A DNA stretch of 47,874 nucleotides from Bathymodiolus heckerae thiotrophic gill symbiont (GCF_900180345.1 NZ_FXLV01000003.1:1-47874), one strand, 5' to 3'; shown: positions 1 to 8,266, counted from the stretch's first letter. Translations and numbers: made by a program. Notes: generated by a model from the letters alone, not told the origin.

Positions 1-1
1 C

Positions 2-157
2 ATTCGTTATATCGTAGAACGCACTTTTGGCTTGCTAAAACTTCATCACGGTTTAGGCAAGGCAAGATACCTTGGACTAGAGAGAAACAAAACCAGAGTA
101 CAACTGATTGCCATGAGTCATAACCTTTTGAGCAAGAAAAATCAATCTCACAACTAA
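2..157 (+). pseudogene. IS5-type transposase, C-terminal fragment cut by window edge
   Basis: The reading frame is open from the left edge and ends in TAA. It encodes the end of a DDE transposase of the IS5 type, including RYIVERTFGLLKLHHG followed by KARYLGLERNKTRVQLIA. The fragment at 6915-7096 encodes almost the same residues. The two match up to MSHNL (about base 127) and then diverge, so this copy lacks the true C-terminus and the terminal inverted repeat. The catalytic glutamate region of IS5 enzymes is expected near this segment, but the first two acidic residues would lie outside the window. This is a relic, not an active element, unless an intact copy lies to the left, which cannot be seen. 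Confidence 0.8.
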
Positions 158-242
158 TGCAAGCCTCTTGATTGACAAACTATCAATACAGGGAAGTGAA
201 TAAACAATTTAACGACATTTATCATTTAATCGATACAAAATT

Positions 243-498
243 ATGCCAGGTAAAAACGATGTATCCGTATGGAAAGTAAAAAAGTAAAAATACACTAATT
301 AATTTAGAAAAATCAGCAACTAGCCAAAATAGCCCAGCTTGACGAAAACCCAAGCCAAAGGCTGAAAAACAATCTGAGCTTATTGGTTTGCGTTTTACGC
401 TCAGTGAATATGAGCAAATCAAAACAAGGGCTGGGATTATTCCTATAGCCACTTATTTGAAAGATATTTTGGGTAAAACCGAAGTTTTTGAAAAATAA
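243..498 (+). pseudogene. Degraded ribbon-helix-helix / mobilisation-accessory-like gene
   Basis: The frame ending at 496-498 encodes SELIGLRFTLSEYEQIKTRA then GIIPIATYLKDIL. This pattern of a short strand followed by two helices is seen in ribbon-helix-helix proteins such as MobC-type mobilisation accessories. The frame is closed upstream by a TGA at 340-342. A possible original start at 243 (MPGKNDVSVWKVKK) lies in another frame, separated by A-rich runs where a slip could have occurred. No intact start or ribosome-binding site fits the C-terminal part. The family assignment is weak. That the gene is broken is better supported. It sits beside other mobile-type genes. Confidence 0.35.
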
Positions 499-559
499 AC
501 TTTATTTTTTAGCCACTTATGACATAATACTAACAAATTACTTGTTAAAATACATCATT

Positions 560-1103
560 ATGACTAGATTAGATTTACTCAAAAGAGTACAAAAAAGAAA
601 AAGACAAATCGGTTTAACGATTGACAATATCGCCAAACTATCAAATCTTGGGAATAGAACCATCACTCGTTTTTTAGCAGGTGAAGATGTAAAAATGTCT
701 ACTGTAGAAAGTGTAACCCACTTATTGGGGCTTGATTTTGCTGGTAATGAAATACTTAGTGAGACCTTTGCATAAATATGAATAATCATCAAAAATCCAC
801 TTTTCACCCGCTTGGCAATTTTTTAAACCCAGCCTTAGCCCTGCTAGGACAAGGTTTAAGAAAATCACCAATCTGGCAAAAATTGAATTTTGCTAATCAT
901 CCCTATTTATGCAAAGGTCTCTTAGTATAAATGAGTTGGAACAAAATAGAGCCAAAGAAAAAGCTCTTTATATGGTTTCTCTTGTGCAAGATACCTCATC
1001 ACTTGAACAACAAGGTTTGGATAATGAGCAGTTGAATTTATTGATAGAGCAGGCTAAAAATAGCTTTCTACACCAGCATCAAAAAAGCCTGTGGATCAGC
1101 TAG
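560..1103 (+). pseudogene. XRE-type helix-turn-helix regulator, split by a 161-bp element
   Basis: The N-terminal part (560-760) reads MTRLDLLKRVQKRKRQIGL then IDNIAKLSNLGNRTITRFL, a helix-turn-helix domain of the XRE type. The 161-bp element lies at 761-921 with TTAGT duplicated, and the rest of the gene is 927-1103. Removing the element and one TTAGT joins the parts in one frame (...GNEILS-INELEQNR...) into a protein of about 125 residues. As it stands, the first part ends in element-encoded ETFA-stop, and the second can begin at an element-encoded ATG at 909 (MQRSL). The gene lies 32 bp upstream of the Fic gene, as in 'mobile mystery protein A/B' pairs, so it was probably the regulator or antitoxin of that pair. 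An upstream in-frame start at 488 exists, but 560 fits the domain start better. Confidence 0.75.
761..921 (+). mobile_element. MITE copy 1 (161 bp)
   Basis: This non-autonomous element has perfect 18-bp terminal inverted repeats GAGACCTTTGCATAAATA and is flanked by a TTAGT duplication (756-760 and 922-926). It has no transposase. It interrupts the XRE-type gene at a codon boundary. The right-end TATTTATGCAAAGGTCTC supplies an ATG in frame with the remaining half of the gene. Confidence 0.95.
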
Positions 1104-1135
1104 TCTAATTTTTAACGCTTAATTATATTTGACCA

Positions 1136-1997
1136 ATGGATGGTAAAACTAAAATTGCCGATGCTACTTATGAAAGTGATTTATCAGGTTTAAAACTGGA
1201 TAAAAACAAAACTTATAGTGCCAATGAAATTTATTTTTTTGAGGCTCAAAATATCCTAAAAGCCAGCCTTGATTATTTAGGAGGTATGCCTGATAAAAAA
1301 CCAGACTCTTTTGATGCTGATTTTTTCTTGAAACTACATAAAGAGACCTTTGCATAAATATGAATAATCATCAAAAATCCACTTTTCACCCGCTTGGCAA
1401 TTTTTTAAACCCAGCCTTAGCCCTGCTAGGACAAGGTTTAAGAAAATCACCAATCTGGCAAAAATTGAATTTTGCTAATCATCCCTATTTATGCAAAGGT
1501 CTCATAAAGAAATGTTTGATGATGTGTGGAATTGGGCTGGAAAAATAAGAACAGTTGAGCTTAATTTTGGCGTTAAAGCTTACCTTGTTAGCACTGAACT
1601 GAGAAAATTAGTAGATGATCTGAATTTTTGGCATAAAAATAAAAACTTTGATGTTGTTGAAATTGCAGCAAGATTACACCATAGGGCAGTGGTTATTCAT
1701 CCATTTATAAATGGAAATGGTAGATGGTCTAGAATGCTTGCTAATATTTATCTAAAGCAAAACAGCCTAACACCAACCAAGTGGAATGAAGATTTACTTG
1801 CTAAAGAAAATGTCCATAGAGGTGATTATATTCGAGCTTTAAAGCAGGCTGATAATGGTGATTATGCTCCACTAATTAAATTGCAAAGTAATTTAACAAA
1901 TCCCGATACTTTATACGGAAAAGTAGCCAAACTTGCCATTGAAGAGGGTTTAGCCTCTGAAAGCGAAACCAAAGATCTGCTTGATAGTATTGACTAA
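1136..1997 (+). pseudogene. Fic-domain protein (mobile mystery protein B-like), split by a 161-bp element
   Basis: Excising the element (1343-1503) and one copy of the ATAAA duplication restores one frame, ...FFLKLHK-EMFDDVWNWAGKIR..., giving a protein of about 230 residues. The C-terminal half carries the Fic motif HPFINGNGRW: the catalytic histidine, the phosphate-binding GNGR loop and the flanking helices. Fic enzymes transfer AMP or related nucleotide moieties to target proteins. The EMFDDVWNWAGKIRT segment resembles the 'mobile mystery protein B' subgroup, which travels beside an XRE-type partner, as here. Today the N-terminal half ends in ETFA-stop. The catalytic half (1491-1997, 168 residues) begins at the element-supplied ATG (MQRSHKEMF) and keeps the whole motif. 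Whether it is made is unknown, because no Shine-Dalgarno precedes that ATG. Confidence 0.85.
1343..1503 (+). mobile_element. MITE copy 2 (161 bp)
   Basis: Apparently identical to copy 1 over most of its length, with the same 18-bp ends and an ATAAA target duplication (1338-1342 and 1504-1508). It sits inside the fic gene at a codon boundary. Near-identity of copies 1, 2, 3, 4 and 7 suggests recent spread. Confidence 0.95.
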
Positions 1998-2010
1998 TCA
2001 AAAAAATAAC

Positions 2011-2036
2011 AAAAACTCCCAGCTAAGGGAGTTTTT
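2011..2036. terminator. Bidirectional intrinsic terminator
   Basis: A perfect hairpin AAAAACTCCC-agctaa-GGGAGTTTTT lies just after the fic stop codon. It has A-run and T-run on opposite sides, so it can end transcription of fic from the left and of the convergent methylase pseudogene from the right. Confidence 0.85.
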
Positions 2037-2056
2037 AAATTTCAAAACCAACAGCA

Positions 2057-2918
2057 CTAAAAATCAAACCCAAGCTGAATATCTGCACTTTTACTAATAT
2101 CTTTGATATTGTCATCTGGCAGTTCAAGCTCGTCAATTTTTGGCTCATTAGTTTCATCTTGCGCTTGCTGTTGTTCAGTGATTAAATTCTCAGATTTTCT
2201 AAGATTTAATCGTACATCCTACAAGCCCATATAATGGGCTGGAGTATAAAACACCTCACGAGTTTCAAGCGTTAGTGAATTACCCACAACAACCTGTGCT
2301 GGCACATGCCATAAACTCAACTGCACATAACACATCAGGGCAGTAAGTCTATCAATATCAGTACACTGCACCCAAAGTTTACGAGCAGGGTTATGACCAT
2401 GAGCAATCATGACTTTAACAAAAGCTAAAACCATGCCACCAGCACCACAAGTAGGCTCGGACAAAGTGATGAACGGCTGTTCAATATCTTCTAGAGACCT
2501 TTGCATAAATATGAATAATCATCAAAAATCCACTTTTCACCCGCTTGGCAATTTTTTAAACCCAGCCTTAGCCCTGCTAGGACAAGGTTTAATAAAATCA
2601 CCAATCTGGCAAAAATTGAATTTTGCTAATCATCCCTATTTATGCAAAGGTCTCTTCTAATTGATCACCATAAACCAACTGCGCCATTAGCTCAGATATA
2701 TGTGCTGGAGTAAAAAACTGCCCAGCATTTTTATTGCCAAGGTTTAGCTCCATATACAGATCACCCAATACATCGTGAGGCGAGGGTTCAAGCATCATCA
2801 CTAAATCAGCAAACAACTTAGCAAAAGCGTTAACTTCATCCTTTGCATAAGGTTTGATAATTTGCATATATTCATCTTCTAACGATTCAACCTTATTCAC
2901 TGCATATTGTGTATACAT
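2057..2918 (-). pseudogene. N6-adenine DNA methylase-like gene, broken by MITE and an amber codon
   Basis: Read leftwards, the first part (2918-2655) contains NKNAGQFFTPAHISELMAQL, typical of the start of an N6-methylase domain. The second part contains the SAM-binding motif SEPTCGAGGMV and a CTDID segment. Removing the element at 2494-2654 and one TTCTA joins them in frame (...GDQLE-DIEQPF...). The frame then meets TAG at 2221-2219, where related proteins have tryptophan in a 'GLWDVRL' context, and continues 54 more codons to a stop at 2057 (ending IQLGFDF). There are thus two independent lesions. I do not see the catalytic NPPY/F motif in the remaining sequence. The N-terminus may also be truncated, because the ORF starts shortly after a terminator. 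It resembles methylases carried on plasmids and integrative elements rather than a full restriction system; no restriction subunit is visible. Confidence 0.75.
2494..2654 (+). mobile_element. MITE copy 3 (161 bp)
   Basis: Full copy with 18-bp inverted ends and a TTCTA duplication (2489-2493 and 2655-2659). It lies inside the leftward methylase pseudogene, in the opposite orientation relative to the gene compared with copies 1 and 2. Because both ends are alike, it still gives ETFA-stop to the front half and an in-frame ATG (MQRSLEDIEQPF) to the back half. Confidence 0.95.
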
Positions 2919-2946
2919 ACGGTATACATTTTTAAATTAGAAAAAT

Positions 2947-2982
2947 AAAAACCCTAAAAAATGTTGATTTTAAAGGGTTTTT
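2947..2982 (-). terminator. Intrinsic terminator of tRNA-Ser
   Basis: AAAAACCCT and AGGGTTTTT pair across an A/T-rich loop, 12 bp past the 3' end of the leftward tRNA-Ser. The U-tract on the minus strand fits termination of that transcript. Confidence 0.7.
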
Positions 2983-2993
2983 GTGTAAAATAA

Positions 2994-3081
2994 TGGCGGA
3001 GAGAGAGGGATTTGAACCCTCGGTACCGCAAGGTACACCCGCTTTCCAAGCGAGCAAAATAAACCGCTCTGACATCTCTCC
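2994..3081 (-). tRNA. tRNA-Ser (anticodon GGA)
   Basis: On the minus strand the gene starts GGAGAGA and ends TCTCTCC-G-CCA, so the acceptor stem pairs fully and the CCA end is encoded. The anticodon stem CTCGC/GCGGG holds the loop TTGGAAA with anticodon GGA, reading UCC and UCU. The variable arm (GTGTACCTTGCGGTACC) is long, as expected for serine tRNA, and the T-arm contains GGTTCAAATCC. The 88-nt length fits the class. The degraded accessory region begins just beyond its 3' end, a classic integration position, but I found no repeat of the tRNA 3' end in 1-2940. Confidence 0.97.
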
Positions 3082-3095
3082 AATAAGAGGGTATT

Positions 3096-5099
3096 TTAAC
3101 TGATTTTCATCCCTGCTTGTGCGCCAGAATCAGGGGATAAAATATGCAAAGATTTTCCATCGCTTGCAGCCAAAACCATGCCTTCCGAGACACCAAATTT
3201 CATCTTTCTAGGCGCTAGGTTAGCGACCATGACAGTAAGTCGCCCTTCTAGGTCTTCTGGGTTGTAGTGTGCCTTAATGCCAGCAAAAACATTTCTGGTG
3301 GATTCTTCGCCAATATCCAGCGTAAGTTGCAAAAGTTTATCCGCACCATCAACGGCTTGTGCCTTTACAATTTTGGCAATGCGTAGGTCAATTTTAGTAA
3401 AATCATCAATTTGAATCATGCTGTCGTCCTCTTCTTTTTCTAGTTCGGTTGCTTGTATGCTTTGCTTAGAATTCTCAACTACTTGACTAATTTGCGCATC
3501 TTCAATGCGTAACATTAGCGGCTTAAACTTATTAATTTGATGCTTAGTAAGTGGGTGCTTGATGTCGTCCCAGTTTAGCGAATCAATATTTAAAAAAGCC
3601 TCAGCTTGTTCTGCCATCACTGGCAATACTGGCTTCAGATAAGTCATTAGCACTCTAAACAAATTAATCGCCAAAGAGGCAACATCATGCACTTGCGCCT
3701 TTTTGCCCTCTTCTTTAATTAACTGCCAAGGTTTATGTTCGTCAATGTATTGATTAGCCTTGTCTGCAAGTTTCATAATTTTACGCATCGCTTGATTGTA
3801 ATTGCGTGCCTCATAAAGCTTGGAAATCTGCTCGCCTTGGTCAACAAACTCTTGATACAGCTGCGGTTCAACGGCATACGCTGATAAAGTTTTATTGAAT
3901 TTTTTAACCACAAAGCCCGCACTGCGTGAGGCAATATTAACTACTTTACCCACCAAATCAGAGTTTACCCGTTGTTTAAAGTCCTCTAAATTAAGGTCAA
4001 TATCATCAATCTTGGCAGAGAGCTTATAGGCGTAATAATAACGCAAATACTCGGGGTTTAAGCTCTCTAGGTAAGTTCTTGCTTGAATGAATGTGCCACG
4101 AGATTTACTCATTTTCTGCCCATTAACGGTTAAAAACCCGTGTGCAAAAATGGCATTTGGTGTGCGGTAATCCGCCCCCATTAACATTGCTGGCCAAAAC
4201 AACGCATGAAAATAAACAATGTCTTTGCCGATAAAGTGATACAACTCAGTAGCCGAATCTTTATTAAAGTATTCGTCAAAATCCAGTCCTGTGTCGATAC
4301 ATAATTTTTTAAAACTCGCCATATAACCAATCGGCGCATCCAGCCAAACATAAAAGTATTTACCCTTCACCCCAGGAATTTGAAAGCCAAAATATGGTGC
4401 ATCACGAGAAATATCCCATTGTTGTAAACCTTGCTCAAACCATTCTGCCAGTTTGTTGCTAACTTCATCCTGTAAATGCCCTGCTTTCGTCCATTCTTTC
4501 AGTTGTGTCTCAAACTGCGGCAAATCAAAGAAATAATGCTGTGAATCCTTAGTTACAGGCGTTGCGCCTGAAATAGCGGATTTGGCATTTTTTAATTCAG
4601 TTGGCGAATAAGTTGCACCACAAACTTCGCAATTATCGCCATATTGGTCGCTTGCACCACATTTAGGGCAATCGCCTTTGATAAAACGGTCGGGTAAAAA
4701 CATTTGCTTTTCAGGGTCAAATGCCTGAGAGATAATGCGTTTTTTAATAAACCCAGCGTCGTTTAATTTGTTATAAATACCCGCAGAAATTTCCTTATTT
4801 TCTTGGCTATGGGTCGAATGATACTGACTAAAGCCAATCGAAAATTCCCTAAAATCTGCTTGATGCCTCTCACTCACACTTTGAATTAATTCTTCGGGAG
4901 TAATACCAAGTTCGTTGGCTTTGAGCATAATTGGCGTGCCGTGTGCATCATCTGCACAGACGAAATGACACTCATTACCCATCATTTTTTGAAAACGCAC
5001 CCAAATATCGGTTTGGATATATTCTAATAAATGCCCTAGATGGATTTCGCCATTGGCATAGGGTAATGCCGAGGTAACAAGGATTTTACGATTTGACAT
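3096..5099 (-). CDS. metG: Methionyl-tRNA synthetase
   Basis: Class I aminoacyl-tRNA synthetase that charges tRNA-Met in the cytoplasm, needed for initiation and elongation. The N-terminal HIGH-type motif is HLGH (residues 22-25) and the KMSKS loop is present as [10 protein letters not shown] zinc knuckle with two Cys-x2-Cys pairs lies near residues 145-162 (CPKC...CEVC). The last ~100 residues form the Trbp111-like tRNA-binding and dimerisation domain (from [14 protein letters not shown]). The length of 667 residues is normal for the long bacterial form. It is divergent from mrp with 69 bp between starts, the same arrangement as in enterobacteria. Its stop is 14 bp from tRNA-Ser. Confidence 0.98.
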   Translation of the reverse strand: MSNRKILVTSALPYANGEIHLGHLLEYIQTDIWVRFQKMMGNECHFVCADDAHGTPIMLKANELGITPEELIQSVSERHQADFREFSIGFSQYHSTHSQENKEISAGIYNKLNDAGFIKKRIISQAFDPEKQMFLPDRFIKGDCPKCGASDQYGDNCEVCGATYSPTELKNAKSAISGATPVTKDSQHYFFDLPQFETQLKEWTKAGHLQDEVSNKLAEWFEQGLQQWDISRDAPYFGFQIPGVKGKYFYVWLDAPIGYMASFKKLCIDTGLDFDEYFNKDSATELYHFIGKDIVYFHALFWPAMLMGADYRTPNAIFAHGFLTVNGQKMSKSRGTFIQARTYLESLNPEYLRYYYAYKLSAKIDDIDLNLEDFKQRVNSDLVGKVVNIASRSAGFVVKKFNKTLSAYAVEPQLYQEFVDQGEQISKLYEARNYNQAMRKIMKLADKANQYIDEHKPWQLIKEEGKKAQVHDVASLAINLFRVLMTYLKPVLPVMAEQAEAFLNIDSLNWDDIKHPLTKHQINKFKPLMLRIEDAQISQVVENSKQSIQATELEKEEDDSMIQIDDFTKIDLRIAKIVKAQAVDGADKLLQLTLDIGEESTRNVFAGIKAHYNPEDLEGRLTVMVANLAPRKMKFGVSEGMVLAASDGKSLHILSPDSGAQAGMKIS

Positions 5100-5168
5100 A
5101 ATAATATTAAGGGCTTAGTAGTAAGCAACTACGATAAAATAGCACATTTTACTTAATCGGATGAAGTG

Positions 5169-6251
5169 ATGGCAGATTTAACTCAAGACAAAATTGAAAA
5201 AATTCTTGAAGGTGTGGTAGATATTTATACCAAGCAAGATATTGTTTCTTCAAACTCATTAGACAGTATTGAGATTGACAAAGACAAAGTTACCATCAAT
5301 ATTGTATTAAGTTATCCAGCACAAAGCTACCATCAAACCCTATCTGACGCAATAACCACGGCACTCTCAGAGGCAGGTATTAGTAATGTAGAAGTTGATA
5401 TTAAAACAGAAATCGCCAAATATGCCACCCAAAAAGGCGTGGAAATGTTGTCAGAAGTTAAAAACATCATTGCCATTGCTTCAGGCAAAGGTGGCGTTGG
5501 CAAATCAACCACTGCCGTTAATTTGGCACTTGCACTACAAGCAGAAGGCGCAAAAGTGGCTATTTTAGATGCCGATATTTATGGACCTTCTCAGCCCAAA
5601 ATGCTAGGCGTTTCCAAACTTAAACCTGAGCAAACAGGCGAAGGCAAATTATTACCTATCTTAGGTCACGGTATGCAATCTATGTCTATCGGTTATTTGG
5701 TTGATGAAGAAAACCCAATGATTTGGCGTGGTCCTATGGTAACGCAAGCGTTAGAGCAAATGTTGCGTGACACTTTGTGGCGTGGCGTGGATTATATGAT
5801 TATTGACTTGCCACCTGGCACAGGCGATACTCAGCTCACACTGTCACAAAAGATTCCAGTCAGTGGCTCAATCATCGTTACCACGCCGCAAGACATCGCC
5901 CTACTGGATGCTAAAAAAGGTCTGAAAATGTTTGAAAAGGTTAATATTCCAATTTTAGGTATTGTTGAGAATATGTCATTACATATTTGTTCAAAATGTG
6001 GTCATGAAGAGGCGATTTTTGGCACCGGTGGTGGAGAAACAATGGCCAAAGACGCTAATGTCAATTTCTTAGGCGCGCTACCTTTAGAAATAGACATTAG
6101 AACAGATGTTGATGAAGGCACACCAACTGTGGTCAAAAACCCAGATGGAAAAGTGGCACAAATCTACAAAGAAATTGCCAAGAAAATATCCGCCAAACTC
6201 ACTCAACAAGACAAAGCACTGAGTGCATTTCCAAGTATTACTATTGAGTAA
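5169..6251 (+). CDS. apbC: Iron-sulphur cluster carrier, Mrp/ApbC P-loop ATPase
   Basis: Cytoplasmic MinD-type ATPase that binds and hands over [4Fe-4S] clusters. Residues ~1-90 form the MIP18/DUF59-like N-terminal domain. The deviant Walker A motif GKGGVGKSTT follows near residue 107, then the DADIYGPSQPKML segment. A C-terminal Cys-x2-Cys (CSKCGHEE) is where the bridging cluster binds in the dimer. The length of 360 residues is normal. I chose ATG 5169; a GTG codon directly upstream at 5166 is the alternative. Divergence from metG is a conserved gammaproteobacterial arrangement. Confidence 0.95.
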   Translation: MADLTQDKIEKILEGVVDIYTKQDIVSSNSLDSIEIDKDKVTINIVLSYPAQSYHQTLSDAITTALSEAGISNVEVDIKTEIAKYATQKGVEMLSEVKNIIAIASGKGGVGKSTTAVNLALALQAEGAKVAILDADIYGPSQPKMLGVSKLKPEQTGEGKLLPILGHGMQSMSIGYLVDEENPMIWRGPMVTQALEQMLRDTLWRGVDYMIIDLPPGTGDTQLTLSQKIPVSGSIIVTTPQDIALLDAKKGLKMFEKVNIPILGIVENMSLHICSKCGHEEAIFGTGGGETMAKDANVNFLGALPLEIDIRTDVDEGTPTVVKNPDGKVAQIYKEIAKKISAKLTQQDKALSAFPSITIE

Positions 6252-6262
6252 ACTCGTTTAGC

Positions 6263-6685
6263 ATGGACTATTTAGCACACTTTCAAGGTCGCTTTATTGG
6301 TATTATGCAATGGGAGGATTGTCACGCATTGTTTGAAAAACTTAGCAACAATCCAAACGACTGGTATCTATACAATACCTCAAAAGTTGCGCCAAAAACA
6401 GTTGTTAATGCTAACGATTTTCTTGATGCTATCAATAACATTAAGAAGGTTATTAAAAGTGAGCACCAAGAAAGGTATTGTGGTATTGTTTATACTAACA
6501 ACTTAAACAACCCTGATTTTGTGAAAATATTTCACCCAAACAATCTAGGAAAATCTTGTGGCAGCAGTGAAAATCCACTAATACCACAATGGTTGTTATC
6601 TAAAATAAAACCAATTGATATAATAAAAAGATTTTATCTTCCACCTAAAAAGAAAGGGTTTATTTCTAAATATTTTAAACTGTGA
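6263..6685 (+). CDS. Conserved hypothetical protein
   Basis: A 140-residue protein starting 11 bp after mrp and probably co-transcribed. It begins MDYLAHFQGRFIGIMQWEDC. There is no signal peptide and no membrane segment. The C-terminus is basic (LPPKKKGFISKYFKL). It has two cysteines in the middle but no recognisable metal-binding spacing. I do not recognise the family and assign no function. Codon usage and position suggest a real gene. Confidence 0.6.
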   Translation: MDYLAHFQGRFIGIMQWEDCHALFEKLSNNPNDWYLYNTSKVAPKTVVNANDFLDAINNIKKVIKSEHQERYCGIVYTNNLNNPDFVKIFHPNNLGKSCGSSENPLIPQWLLSKIKPIDIIKRFYLPPKKKGFISKYFKL

Positions 6686-6754
6686 AAAACTTGAAGTATT
6701 CAATGAGTGTTTTCATTGTAAAAAATTAGCATTTTGTTGGTTTTATGTCCTTAG

Positions 6755-7096
6755 GAGACCTTTACATAATTCATAATTCCCCATCCTATTTTCAACCCTT
6801 GCAATTTTTCAAAAAAAATAGCTCAAAATTTCCGTATTTTTCCATAGAAATCTAAAAAACACCTTGTTTGTCTGATTTTTTTAGCCTTATTTCTCTCTTT
6901 TTAGCCTTTTTTACTCACTGGATGTAATAATCCCTTAGGCTTTTTAATCGCTGCATTTCTTTAAAAATATTCATGCCAGTTTTAAGGTTATGACTCATGG
7001 CAATCAGTTGTACTCTGGTTTTGTTTCTCTCTAGTCCAAGGTATCTTGCCTTGCCTAAACCGTGATGAAGTCTTAGCAAGCCAAAAGTGCGTTCTA
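6755..7096 (-). mobile_element. Truncated IS5-type insertion sequence
   Basis: The element end at 6755 reads GAGACCTTTACATAATTCAT, close to the MITE end GAGACCTTTGCATAAATA. About 160 bp inside lies the transposase stop codon. Homology with the window-start transposase runs to about 7096 (AAAAGTGCGTTCTA) and then stops, so the left two thirds of the element are missing. The gene-free stretch 6686-7293 consists of this relic plus about 200 bp in which I see nothing further except a small perfect hairpin GGACTTG-gaa-CAAGTCC at 7097-7113. Confidence 0.8.
6915..7096 (-). pseudogene. IS5-type transposase, C-terminal fragment
   Basis: Encodes ERTFGLLRLHHGLGKARYLG through SHNLKTGMNIFKEMQRLKSL to the natural stop at 6915. 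It matches the fragment at 2-157 over the shared part and preserves the C-terminus that copy lacks. The open frame extends to 7133, but the residues upstream of ERTFG have no match to the other copy and are non-element sequence. It cannot be functional. It is the best local candidate for the autonomous parent of the MITE family, since both share the GAGACCTTT-CATAA end. Confidence 0.8.
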
Positions 7097-7293
7097 GGAC
7101 TTGGAACAAGTCCAAGTTGGGGCTTTGCTTCAAACCTCAAAAAAGATTATTGATACAGAAAAAATAATGCGTAAACTATTAATTTTGTGTCCAGTCAAGT
7201 GGGGGGAGGAGTTTTAGCCTGTCCTCATTATTTCTTTTTCTTTTAGTGTTAACGCTTGAATTTACCTACTGCGTTAGCAGTCGGCTGGTAGGA

Positions 7294-7764
7294 TTATATT
7301 GGCTTAAATACCATCCAATATAAATTAGCCAATGGCAACAAAGTTGCTAATACGCCAAAAACTATCCATAACTTCCCTAATTTCCAATATTGTTTTGGTA
7401 TCGGCTCTTCTTCAGAAAATTGTTTAGCTATTCTTGCTTGTTTAATTTGTACTGGCAGTAATATTGCCACCCAAATAATACCAGATGCTACAAACAACCA
7501 GTATCCCCAAGCCAGCCACTTTATCATGAAATAGTCTAGTTCGTGTAGCATTGTATTACCTATCCCTGTAACTAAAACAAGTAAAACACCACCTAGAGTG
7601 AAAACATAGTCAGTAAGTGTTACTTGGCGTTGAGCGAAAGCAATGATGTGTTTGTTTTTTGTGCGATCAGCCATTACTTTCCACCAGCCAGTGATAATAA
7701 TATTGCCAAGAAATAAAACCACGCCAAGTATGTGTAAACTTTTTAATAATAAATAAGTATTCAT
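7294..7764 (-). CDS. DUF2269-type integral membrane protein
   Basis: A 156-residue protein with four predicted membrane helices. It begins MNTYLLLKSLHILGVVLFLG, which matches the KxxHILG-type start of the DUF2269 family of predicted inner-membrane proteins. The central QRQVTLTDYVFTLGGVLLV segment is also characteristic. The biochemical role of this family is unknown. The gene lies 15 bp after the DUF2141 gene, so the two are likely co-transcribed. Confidence 0.7.
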   Translation of the reverse strand: MNTYLLLKSLHILGVVLFLGNIIITGWWKVMADRTKNKHIIAFAQRQVTLTDYVFTLGGVLLVLVTGIGNTMLHELDYFMIKWLAWGYWLFVASGIIWVAILLPVQIKQARIAKQFSEEEPIPKQYWKLGKLWIVFGVLATLLPLANLYWMVFKPI

Positions 7765-7779
7765 TGTTTTATCCTTTTT

Positions 7780-8178
7780 TTAGTCTATTTTAATTGATAT
7801 TGTTTGGTCGCCATTAATTATAATTTTTGCCTCATCAAAAGTAGGCTCTCCAAAAACATCTGCACCACTAAAGCCGTATTTTTCTATTGGTATGCCAAAG
7901 AAATTTTTATCTAATACTTTGTTGTTATTCGTGTCTTGGAAAATTGCTATGGCGTAACTTCCAGATAGAATTTGTAAAGTTTTACTAAGTTTATTTTTAT
8001 CACTATTAACAATAACGCCTTCAAACTGATTTCCATTTGGAAATTCTTGGCGATTAAAAATACCAATACGAATATTGCCCTGATTTAAAGTAATGCCATG
8101 AATGTTAATCTTTAGCGAATCGGCAATAGTATTTGTACTTAATAAAATGAGTGAAAAATAATAAATTATGTACTTCAT
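7780..8178 (-). CDS. DUF2141 secreted protein
   Basis: A 132-residue protein with an N-terminal signal peptide (cleavage near ADS at about residue 20). It has the DUF2141 signature GSYAIAIFQDTNNNKVLD followed by FFGIPIEKYGFSG. The acidic D-x-N-x-N-x-x-L-D stretch looks like a calcium-binding loop. It is likely exported to the periplasm or surface. Function is not known for the family. It is the first gene of a two-gene unit with the DUF2269 membrane protein. A truncated MITE relic lies 46 bp upstream of its start. Confidence 0.75.
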   Translation of the reverse strand: MKYIIYYFSLILLSTNTIADSLKINIHGITLNQGNIRIGIFNRQEFPNGNQFEGVIVNSDKNKLSKTLQILSGSYAIAIFQDTNNNKVLDKNFFGIPIEKYGFSGADVFGEPTFDEAKIIINGDQTISIKID

Positions 8179-8224
8179 AGTACTCCTGTTGATAATACTA
8201 ACTATTTATCATTGCCACTATTAT

Positions 8225-8266
8225 GAGATCTTTGTATAAATATGAATAATCATCAAAAATCCACTT
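8225..8266 (+). mobile_element. Truncated MITE relic (42 bp)
   Basis: The first 42 bp match the left end of the MITE (GAGATCTTTGTATAAATA, then TGAATAATCATC and AAAAATCCACTT), with two changes in the terminal repeat. The rest of the element is gone. The sequence then runs into unrelated DNA before the rpsT terminator. It is an older, decayed insertion. Confidence 0.85.

Noticed and set aside
222-452. Leftward 76-residue ORF
   Set aside because: It opposes the frame with ribbon-helix-helix-like residues, has no recognisable domain and no good start signal.
909-1103. Separate gene starting MQRSLSINELEQ
   Set aside because: It is the back half of the XRE-type gene with a start codon borrowed from the MITE end. 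It is annotated as part of that pseudogene.
1360-1548. ORF beginning MNNHQKSTFHPLGNFLNPAL that runs the length of the MITE
   Set aside because: The frame is open in each forward copy, but it is repeat sequence, has no ribosome-binding site and continues out of frame into whatever gene is disrupted. It is a by-product of the element, not a gene.
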